Positions 7,929-14,268 of a stretch of 39,463 nt of DNA are shown in pieces. This stretch comes from DAIDJM01 sp964250215 (lineage in GTDB: Bacteria; Pseudomonadota; Alphaproteobacteria; Acetobacterales; Acetobacteraceae), in NCBI GenBank assembly GCA_964250215.1, contig CAXUEX010000008.1:1-39463 (forward strand), written 5' to 3'. A model generated the notes under the pieces. It worked only from the letters and a program-made list of their open reading frames with translations, searched no databases and was not told the origin of the DNA. How positions within the stretch are numbered: position 1 is the first letter of the stretch; each line of letters starts with the position of its first letter. The position numbers and the translations under genes were made by a program.

Positions 7929-8130
7929 CGCGATGGTTTGGCAATCGGGTTCGGGCGCCGCGTTTTCCGCGTTGCGAGGGGTTTCGTTTGCCAGCAGCGG
8001 AAGATCCCTTTTTAAACACAGCAGGCGAACGACCGATGATCCCTGGAGGGAGCTGTCGGCGTGCGGGTTGAACGAAGCAATAGCGATCCGGTTGAAGGCT
8101 GTCCCCCTCCGGAATGCGGCGATTGACTAT

Positions 8131-8162
8131 GCAAAAGCGGATTTGGGCAAAAGCGGATTTGG
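8131..8162. repeat. Perfect 16-bp tandem duplication
   Basis: GCAAAAGCGGATTTGG occurs twice head to tail (8131-8146, 8147-8162). Immediately after it, CTGGGCCGATCG is repeated at 8174-8185 and 8191-8202. Both lie in the 282-bp gap between the convergent LysR 3' end and the start of the DUF2382 cluster, i.e. in the likely promoter region of the cluster. They could be slippage products or paired regulator sites. Confidence 0.8.
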
Positions 8163-8210
8163 CGGGTGCGGCGCTGGGCCGATCGGTTTGCTGGGCCGAT
8201 CGAATTATTT

Positions 8211-9152
8211 TCAGGTCTCGCTTTCCTCAGCACCGCTATCGGGTGCTGGCTCCGAAATGTCCGTGGGGTACAATTTTTCGGCAGCGGTCCGCACGCATTC
8301 CGTGATGTGGGTCAGCGCTGCCCTGATCCTTGGGGTGCGTCGGTTATCGCGATGCACCACCAGCCAAATTCCGGAGCTTGGGACGGGCGAAGGAACCATC
8401 AGACGAGTGAGGCCGGGTTCCCGGTCGGCACGGAAGCGGGCGAGGCAGGCCAGGCCACCGCCGTGCAACGCGGCGGAAATTGCTGCCTCGTGGCTGCTGG
8501 TTTGCATGGCCACGCGGGCGCGTGGCGCCAAATCCGCCAACCAGGCTGTTTGGGTTGCGTCCTGAATATCGTCGAGTTGGGTTATGAGGTAGTGGCCGGA
8601 ACAGCCGCCGCCAAAATCGGTACTGCCGTGCTTCGCCAGATACGAAGGGCTTGCGTACAGGCCGAATGCCAGGCTGCCGATACGCCGGATCACGAGATCG
8701 TGCTGATCCGGCTGTGCCAGCCGCACAGAAATTTCGGCTTCCCGCATCGACAGACTTAGCTGTCGTGGGTCGGGGATCAACTCGATCATGATATCGGGAT
8801 GTTTGACGTGCAAAGCGGCGAAGCACGGTCCTAGGATGTGGCTGGCGACGGTTTCGGGGCAGGTTATACGCACCGTGCCGGCGAGGCGTGTGTCCCTGCC
8901 GCCGACGTTGCGCTCCAGGGATAGCGCTTCGGCCTCAAGGCGCTCGGCTTGCTCGCGGACGCTTTGGCCGGCCAGCGTTGGCAGATAACCGTCCGGCGTA
9001 CGATTGAGCAGGCGCACGCCTAGGCTCGCCTCCAAAGAGGCAAGGCGGCGGCCTACGGTGGATTGGGCGACGCGCAGCGTTTTGGCGGCCGCCGAGAGAT
9101 TGCCGTGGCGAGCGATTGCCAAGAAGAACCGAAGATCGTCCCAATCGAGCAT
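8211..9152 (-). CDS. LysR family transcriptional regulator (313 aa)
   Basis: N-terminal winged helix-turn-helix (MLDWDDLRFFLAIARHGNLS, then AAAKTLRVAQSTVGRRLASLE) over residues 1-62, then a linker helix and a LysR substrate-binding domain (GTVRITCPETVASHILGP through LACLARFRADREPGL). The DNA-binding text is of the 'LDWDDLRFFLA..R.GS...AA..L...QSTVGRR' subclass common in alphaproteobacteria. The start ATG at 9152 fits that subclass; the open frame continues 5' without homology. The gene is divergent from osmC across 255 bp, so it may control osmC and itself. The effector is unknown. Confidence 0.92.
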   Translation of the reverse strand: MLDWDDLRFFLAIARHGNLSAAAKTLRVAQSTVGRRLASLEASLGVRLLNRTPDGYLPTLAGQSVREQAERLEAEALSLERNVGGRDTRLAGTVRITCPETVASHILGPCFAALHVKHPDIMIELIPDPRQLSLSMREAEISVRLAQPDQHDLVIRRIGSLAFGLYASPSYLAKHGSTDFGGGCSGHYLITQLDDIQDATQTAWLADLAPRARVAMQTSSHEAAISAALHGGGLACLARFRADREPGLTRLMVPSPVPSSGIWLVVHRDNRRTPRIRAALTHITECVRTAAEKLYPTDISEPAPDSGAEESET

Positions 9153-9361
9153 GACCGAGAAGCCGCGCGTTTTCGCATTCCCACTCGCGGACCTTGAAGC
9201 CTGTCCGGCCGGGCGGGAACCAATATATTGACCATGCCGGCACCCGGCCGGGTAGTTGTGGCACGGGCTGTGCACCCAGATCAATCGGCGCCGTTGCAGC
9301 CCGGACGGCTTGACTGACGCAGATTTCGGCAATTCGTTCTGCAAGCAGAATTTCCTGCTGC

Positions 9362-9386
9362 CTCACGCGCAACACGGCAGCGTGAG
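9362..9386. promoter_or_regulatory. 7-11-7 inverted repeat upstream of osmC (operator candidate)
   Basis: CTCACGC - 11 nt - GCGTGAG, ending 21 bp before the GTG start of osmC. Position and symmetry suit a dimeric regulator such as the divergent LysR protein, or an overlap with the osmC core promoter. Functional meaning is inferred. Confidence 0.35.
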
Positions 9387-9407
9387 TTTCACCGAAGGAC
9401 ATGCCCC

Positions 9408-9968
9408 GTGACCAAGCCCGCCAAACCGACTTCCAGCGAGAGTCTGACGTCCATTCCAGGGCGCGCGCTGGATGCGCTGATTGCCAAGGGCAAAGCCGAC
9501 CCGACCGCAACCCGCACCCTGCGCTGCCGCACGGTTGCGAAAGGACGCTTCCATCAGCTCAATTACATCCGCAGCTTGCCGCCGCATCCGGTTATGGAAG
9601 ATGAACCGGACGGCTTGCTGGGCGAGGACATGGCGCCGAATGCCTCCGAGGCGCTGCTTGCCGCCTTCGGTTCCTGCCTTGCCGTTGGCATTCACGCGAA
9701 CGCGGTGGCGCGACGCATTCCGATCCGGGGATTGGAGCTGCATTTGGAAGCCGACATCAACACGACGGCGGTTTGGGGTGCGGGCGACATCGAGCCCAAG
9801 CCGATTGGTTTCGAGACCGTTCGTGTTTCCGTTCAACTCGACGCGGATGCGCCCGCCGAAAGCCTCGACGCCCTGATCAAGCACGCGACGCTATGGTCGC
9901 CGGTCGCCAATACGCTGCACAACCCCGTGCATCTGGATGTTATATTGGCGCGAGGGGCGGAGGGTTAG
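9408..9968 (+). CDS. OsmC family protein (186 aa)
   Basis: OsmC/Ohr-fold protein, usually a thiol peroxidase acting on organic hydroperoxides or a related stress protein; cytosolic. The nucleophilic-type Cys is in AFGSCLAVGIHANA (Cys90). The conserved C-terminal region reads WSPVANTLHNPVHLDVIL, where classical OsmC/Ohr has a second Cys before 'PV'; here that position is Ser/Trp, so the two-Cys disulfide cycle cannot operate in the usual way. Start is GTG at 9408 with AAGGA 8 nt upstream. It is divergent from a LysR gene. A MazF relic begins directly after the TAG stop, in the same reading frame. Confidence 0.88.
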   Translation: MTKPAKPTSSESLTSIPGRALDALIAKGKADPTATRTLRCRTVAKGRFHQLNYIRSLPPHPVMEDEPDGLLGEDMAPNASEALLAAFGSCLAVGIHANAVARRIPIRGLELHLEADINTTAVWGAGDIEPKPIGFETVRVSVQLDADAPAESLDALIKHATLWSPVANTLHNPVHLDVILARGAEG

Positions 9969-10230
9969 ACGTACAGCCTGGTAACCACGGATGAGACCGA
10001 CACGCCTTCGTTCGGCTGTTCTTGCAGCCCAACGAACGCAATGGATTGCGGGCGGCGTGTGCCGCTTGATGGTGGATAAAATTTCCACTGGCGCAAAGAC
10101 CAAAATGGGCGCACGCGTTGGCAGATTGGACGATGCGGATATTCTGCGCCTCAACCAGGCGGTTCTCGTGTTTCCGGGGCGGGCTGTATCGCCGCGGGCC
10201 AAGCGGGAGGCGCAACGGCACAGAGCGTAG
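9969..10230 (+). pseudogene. MazF/PemK toxin relic with two frameshifts
   Basis: Three frames together rebuild the C-terminal two thirds of a PemK/MazF endoribonuclease. Frame of osmC (from 9972): YSLVTTDETDTPSF. Then after a lost base near 10013: RLFLQPNERNGLRAAC. Then after an extra TG near 10056-10060: CRLMVDKIS, TKMGARVGRLDDADILRLNQ and AVLVFPGRA. The joined text follows the family pattern 'LF...QP.E.NGL....R.MVDKI.......GARIGRL....L..L..AL..FLG'. The N-terminal third, including the start, is missing and is replaced by the end of osmC. No MazE is present. Clearly non-functional. Confidence 0.72.
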
Positions 10231-10238
10231 GCCGGACC

Positions 10239-10325
10239 CGGATGGGGTGGGATTCGAACCCACGAGCCCGTTGCCGGGCTGGCGGTTTTCAAGACCGCTG
10301 CCTTCAACCGCTCGGCCACCCATCC
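10239..10325 (-). tRNA. tRNA-Ser (anticodon TGA)
   Basis: Minus-strand cloverleaf with acceptor GGATGGG / CCCATCC, D-arm GGCCGAGCGGTTGAAGGC, anticodon loop CTTGAAA giving TGA, a long variable arm (CCAGCCCGGCAACGGGCT region) as expected for a class II tRNA, and T-arm GGTTCGAATCC. G73 discriminator as required by SerRS. CCA is not encoded. Length 87 nt. Confidence 0.96.
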
Positions 10326-10411
10326 GCGGCGCCACAACTTACCGGGGTTTCGCGGGCCATTCCAACCGCCTACAAGCATCGCCATTCCCAATGGTGGAGC
10401 AGGCCGCCCGT

Positions 10412-11419
10412 ATGAGCACTCGAACCTGGCCCCTGGCGCTGCTGTTCGCCGCCCCCGCCGCGGCCCTGGCGCAACCGGCCCCCGCGCCGGCTGGGCCGGA
10501 CACGGCCAGCATCGTGACCATTCAGGTGGAGAACGATGCCGCCTCCACGCTGCGGGGCACGTCGGATCAATACTATACCAGCGGCATCCGCGTGGGCTGG
10601 ACATCGGGCGAGGACGTGCTGGCGCCGGTGGCGGCGATCGGCACCGGCATATGGGGGGCCGGCACCACGCGGCTGGCCATCGATATCAGCCAGAGCCTGT
10701 TCACGCCGCGGCAGACGCAGCTCGACCCGCCCGATCCGCGCGACCGGCCCTATGCCGGCGAGCTGATCGCCACGTTCGGGCTGGTTCACGATACCGGCAT
10801 CACGCGCGACCTGCTCGCGGTGAGTCTGGGCGTGGTGGGGCCATCGGCGCTGGGCGAGCCGGTGCAGAACGGCTTCCATAATTTGATCGGCGATACGCCC
10901 AATCGCGGCTGGAAATACCAGATCGGCGACCAGCCGGCGGTCGAGGTGCTGTACCAGCGCACCTGGCGCCTGCCGCTCGCCGATCTGCGCTATGCCGACA
11001 TGGATGTTCTGCCTTCGGCGACGCTGGGGGTGGGCGATGTGCGCGATTACTTGCAGGGCGGCGCGATCTTCCGCATCGGGCAGGGGCTGGACAGCGATTT
11101 CGGCACGCCGCGCATCGAGCCCGGGCTGAACGGTTCGGATGCGTATCGTAATACCACGCCGTTCGCATGGTATGTATTCGGCGGGGCGGATGGCCAGGCG
11201 GTGGGCTACGACGTGACGCTGGATGGCAGCAGCTTCCGATCGAACTCGCCGAGCGTGACGCGCATCTGGGATGTGGGCGAGCTGGAGGCGGGGGCGGCGC
11301 TGCTGTGGCAGGGTTTCCGCATCAGCTACACGCAAACCTGGCAGACGCAGGAATTCAAAGGCGCGAAGAGCGGGCTGTTCAATTTCGGCAGCCTGGCCGT
11401 TTCGATGCGGTTTCGATAA
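10412..11419 (+). CDS. Lipid A deacylase LpxR family outer-membrane protein (335 aa)
   Basis: DUF2219/LpxR family: outer-membrane beta-barrel that removes the 3'-acyloxyacyl chain of lipid A. A signal peptide (MSTRTWPLALLFAAPAAALAQ) precedes the barrel. Family landmarks are TIQVENDAAS (the catalytic Asn-Asp region), DQYYTSGIRVGW (active-site Ser region), RDRPYAGELIATF, PVQNGFHNLIGD with NRGW, and a C-terminal strand ending SLAVSMRFR with a terminal aromatic/basic pattern. I prefer ATG 10412 (GGAG 12 nt upstream) over ATG 10391. The stop is 4 bp before bioB, so it may be co-transcribed with biotin genes, an unusual partnership. Confidence 0.88.
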   Translation: MSTRTWPLALLFAAPAAALAQPAPAPAGPDTASIVTIQVENDAASTLRGTSDQYYTSGIRVGWTSGEDVLAPVAAIGTGIWGAGTTRLAIDISQSLFTPRQTQLDPPDPRDRPYAGELIATFGLVHDTGITRDLLAVSLGVVGPSALGEPVQNGFHNLIGDTPNRGWKYQIGDQPAVEVLYQRTWRLPLADLRYADMDVLPSATLGVGDVRDYLQGGAIFRIGQGLDSDFGTPRIEPGLNGSDAYRNTTPFAWYVFGGADGQAVGYDVTLDGSSFRSNSPSVTRIWDVGELEAGAALLWQGFRISYTQTWQTQEFKGAKSGLFNFGSLAVSMRFR

Positions 11420-11423
11420 GAGA

Positions 11424-12395
11424 ATGAACGCGATCCCGCCGCGCTGGACGCAGGAATCGGTGGCGGCGCTGCTGGCGCTGCCGTTTCCCGAGCTGCTGTT
11501 CCGCGCGCAGAGCGTGCATCGCGCGCATCACGACCCGGTGCGCATCGAGGTGGCGACGCTGCTTTCGATTAAAACCGGCGGCTGCCCGGAAGATTGCGCG
11601 TATTGCCCGCAGAGTTCGGCTTACGAAACCGGTGTGGAAGCTGCCAAGCTGATGCCGATCGGCGAGGTTTTGGCAGCCGCGCGGGCGGCGCGGGATGCGG
11701 GGGCGACACGCTTCTGCATGGGCGCGGCGTGGCGCAGCCCGAAGCCGCGCGATATCGACGCCGTGTGCGCCATGGTGGAGGGGGTTCGCGCGCTCGGGCT
11801 GCAAACCTGCGCCACGCTGGGGATGCTCACCGGCGACCAAGCGCGCCGGCTGCGCGGCGCGGGGCTGGATTACTACAACCACAATCTGGATACTTCGCCG
11901 GAATTCTATGGCGAGATCATTACCACGCGAATTTATCAGGACCGGCTGGAGACGCTGGAACATGTGCGCGACGCGGGGATTGCCGTTTGCTGCGGCGGGA
12001 TTGTGGGCATGGGGGAGAGTGCGGCGGACCGCGCGGGGCTGATTGCGCAGCTTGCGAACCTGCCGACACCGCCCGAGAGCGTGCCGGTCAATGCGCTGGT
12101 GCGGGTGGCCGGCACTCCCCTGGCCGATGCGGCGGCGCTGGATGTGCTGGATTTCGTGCGCGTGATTGCCGCGGCGCGCATCACCATGCCGCGGTCGGTG
12201 GTGCGGCTTTCGGCCGGGCGCGAGACGATGAGCGACGAGGCGCAGGCGCTGTGTTTCCTGGCTGGCGCCAACTCGATTTTTTATGGGCCGCGATTGCTGA
12301 CGACGGCGAACCCCGATGCGGAACGGGATACCACGCTGCTGAGGCGATTGGGGATCAGTCCCTCGCCGGGGCCGGAAGTCCCCGCGCTCCATTAA
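11424..12395 (+). CDS. bioB: Biotin synthase
   Basis: Radical SAM enzyme inserting sulfur into dethiobiotin. The SAM cluster motif CxxxCxxC is GGCPEDCAYCPQSS with C54, C58 and C61. Other BioB signatures: FCMGAAWRSPKPRD, CATLGMLT, AGLDYYNHNLDTSPEFY, CCGGIVGMGE, and C-terminal FLAGANSIFYG-RLLTT. The 323-aa length is normal. It starts 4 bp after lpxR, and its TAA stop (12393-12395) overlaps the likely start of bioA. Only bioB and bioA of the pathway are present here; bioF, bioD and bioC are not in the window. Confidence 0.97.
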   Translation: MNAIPPRWTQESVAALLALPFPELLFRAQSVHRAHHDPVRIEVATLLSIKTGGCPEDCAYCPQSSAYETGVEAAKLMPIGEVLAAARAARDAGATRFCMGAAWRSPKPRDIDAVCAMVEGVRALGLQTCATLGMLTGDQARRLRGAGLDYYNHNLDTSPEFYGEIITTRIYQDRLETLEHVRDAGIAVCCGGIVGMGESAADRAGLIAQLANLPTPPESVPVNALVRVAGTPLADAAALDVLDFVRVIAAARITMPRSVVRLSAGRETMSDEAQALCFLAGANSIFYGPRLLTTANPDAERDTTLLRRLGISPSPGPEVPALH

Positions 12396-13665
12396 TACTT
12401 GGCGGCCCTATACGCAGATGCAAACCGCGCGGCCGCCGTTGCGCGCGGTTCGCACCGAGGGTTGCCGCATCACGCTCGATGACGGGCGGGTGCTGATCGA
12501 CGGGATCGCGAGCTGGTGGACGGCGTGCCATGGCTACAACCATCCGCATATTCGCGCGGCCGTGCAGCAGCAGCTTGCGACCATGCCGCATGTGATGTTC
12601 GGCGGGCTGACGCACGACCCGGCCGAACGGCTGGCGGCACGGCTGGCGGCGCTGCTGCCGGGCGATCTGGATCATGTGTTCTTCGCCGATAGCGGATCCG
12701 TCGCCGTGGAAGTGGCGATGAAAATGGCGGCGCAATACTGGCTCAATTGCGGCGTGACGAGCCGCACGCGATTTCTGGCTTTCGCCGGCGGCTATCACGG
12801 CGATACGTTCGCGACGATGGCGGTGTGCGACCCGGAAGAAGGGATGCACGCGCTGTTCGGCCCGCTGCTGCCGCGGCATGTGATCGTGGATTTGCCGCGC
12901 GACGCGGCGAGCCTCGCGGCATTCGATGCGGTGCTGGCGGAACATGCGGAAACCCTGGCGGGCATTCTTGTGGAACCGCTGGTGCAGGGTGCCGGCGGCA
13001 TGATTTTTCATCCGCCCGAGGTGCTGCGGCGAATTCGCGCGGCGGCGGATCGGCATGGTTTGCCGCTGATTTTCGATGAAATTTTCACGGGTTTCGGCCG
13101 TACGGGCAGCCTGTTCGCGTGCGAAGCCGCCGGGGTGGTGCCGGATATCGTGACGCTTTCGAAAGCGCTCACTGGTGGCACCATGGCGCTTTCGGCGGCG
13201 ATCGCGCGGCGGCATATTTTCGCGGCGTTTCTTTCCGACCGGCCGGAAGCCGCGCTGATGCACGGGCCGACGTACATGGCCAATCCGCTGGCGTGCAGCG
13301 CGGCGAACGCCTCGCTCGATCTGTTTCAGACGGAACCGCGGTTGCAGCAGGCGGCCCGCATCGAAGCGCAACTGGGGGCGGAGCTTGCGCCGTGCGCGGG
13401 ATTGGCGGCTGTGCGGGATGTGCGCGTGCAGGGCGCGATCGGCGTGGTGCAGCTCGATCGGGTCGGCAATATGGAGGCGCTGAAAGCGAATTTCGTGGAA
13501 CAGGGGGTGTGGGTGCGGCCGTTCCGCGACATTGTTTACCTCACGCCGGCGCTGACAATCTCCGAGGCCGAGCTATCCCGGCTTTGTCATGCTATTCTTA
13601 CGGTGCTGCGCGGGATCGCGGCGCCGCAGCAGGAACAGCGCCTGCTCGCCGAAGATGTTGGCTAG
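12391..13665 (+). CDS. bioA: Adenosylmethionine-8-amino-7-oxononanoate aminotransferase (BioA), probable ATT start
   Basis: PLP enzyme using SAM as amino donor in biotin synthesis. Signatures: DGIASWWTACHGYNHPHI, HVMFGGLTH, FFADSGSVAVEVAMKMA, GGYHGDTF, DEIFTGFGRTGSLFACE, and the PLP lysine in LSKALTGGTMALSA (Lys258 counted from ATT). The first ATG in frame (12418) would drop the conserved N-terminal WxPYT motif, whose Tyr lines the active site in known BioA. The frame upstream reads NTWRPYTQM, and the only possible initiator between it and the in-frame TGA at 12340 is ATT at 12391, overlapping the bioB stop as ATTAA. The 3' end overlaps metW by 93 bp in antisense. Confidence 0.9.
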   Translation: MNTWRPYTQMQTARPPLRAVRTEGCRITLDDGRVLIDGIASWWTACHGYNHPHIRAAVQQQLATMPHVMFGGLTHDPAERLAARLAALLPGDLDHVFFADSGSVAVEVAMKMAAQYWLNCGVTSRTRFLAFAGGYHGDTFATMAVCDPEEGMHALFGPLLPRHVIVDLPRDAASLAAFDAVLAEHAETLAGILVEPLVQGAGGMIFHPPEVLRRIRAAADRHGLPLIFDEIFTGFGRTGSLFACEAAGVVPDIVTLSKALTGGTMALSAAIARRHIFAAFLSDRPEAALMHGPTYMANPLACSAANASLDLFQTEPRLQQAARIEAQLGAELAPCAGLAAVRDVRVQGAIGVVQLDRVGNMEALKANFVEQGVWVRPFRDIVYLTPALTISEAELSRLCHAILTVLRGIAAPQQEQRLLAEDVG

Positions 13666-14214
13666 GCGCAGCGAGCGGCGCCAGGGAGATTTCTGGCCGG
13701 AATCGTCGATGGCGAGCCATTTCTCCACCGTGTAGCCCTCATCCGCGCACAGCGCGCGGAAATCCAGCAGCGTGCAGGGGTGGATGTTCGGCGTTTCGTA
13801 CCAGGGGCGGTTCCAGGTGGATGTCATGGGCATGCGGCCCGTGCGCAGCAGATCCAGGCGCACCTGCCAATGACCGAAATTCGGGAAGCTCACCAGCGCG
13901 CGCGTGCCGATGCGCAGCATTTGCCGCAGCACTTCGCGCGGGCGTTCCACGGCTTGCAGCGTGCGGGACAGCACCACGTAATCGAAGGCGTCGTCTGGGT
14001 ATTGCGCCAGATCGTTGTCGGCGTCGCCGTGCATCACCGGCAGGCCGTGGGCCACGGATTGCGTGACGGCCGCCATATCCAGCTCGATGCCGCGCGCATC
14101 GCAGGAACGGGTGCGGAACAGATGCTCGATGAGCAGCCCATCGCCGCTGCCGATATCCAGCACCCGGCTGCGCGGTTCGATCATATCCGCAATCATCGCA
14201 AGATCTAGCCGCAT
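13573..14214 (-). CDS. metW: Methionine biosynthesis protein MetW (213 aa)
   Basis: Class I methyltransferase-fold protein always partnered with MetX in proteobacterial methionine synthesis; thought to stabilise or activate MetX. Begins MRLDLAMIADMIEPRSRVLDIGSGDGLL (motif I), followed by FDYVVLSRTLQAVERP and the MetW-specific VSFPNFGHWQVRLDL, MPMTSTWNRPWYETPNIH and CTLLDF. It follows metX by 42 bp, so the two are likely one transcript. The C-terminus (RRRDPAQHRKNSMTKPG) extends beyond the usual end and is encoded antisense to the last 93 bp of bioA. Confidence 0.95.
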   Translation of the reverse strand: MRLDLAMIADMIEPRSRVLDIGSGDGLLIEHLFRTRSCDARGIELDMAAVTQSVAHGLPVMHGDADNDLAQYPDDAFDYVVLSRTLQAVERPREVLRQMLRIGTRALVSFPNFGHWQVRLDLLRTGRMPMTSTWNRPWYETPNIHPCTLLDFRALCADEGYTVEKWLAIDDSGQKSPWRRSLRLANIFGEQALFLLRRRDPAQHRKNSMTKPG

Positions 14215-14232
14215 AGGACAAAGCCCAAATAG

Positions 14233-14268
14233 AAGAAAGTTCTTTGGTTCTTTCTTTCAAGAAAGAAC
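14233..14268 (+). repeat. Dispersed AT-rich hairpin repeat, copy 2 (supplies metX stop)
   Basis: AAGAAAGTTCTTTGG then TTCTTTCTTTCAAGAAAGAA. Arms 14248-14255 and 14260-14267 form a perfect 8-bp stem with a TTCA loop. On the minus strand the last codons of metX (DVLS and the TGA at 14257-14259) are read from this repeat, the stop lying in the loop. Fills most of the gap between metX and metW. Confidence 0.85.
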
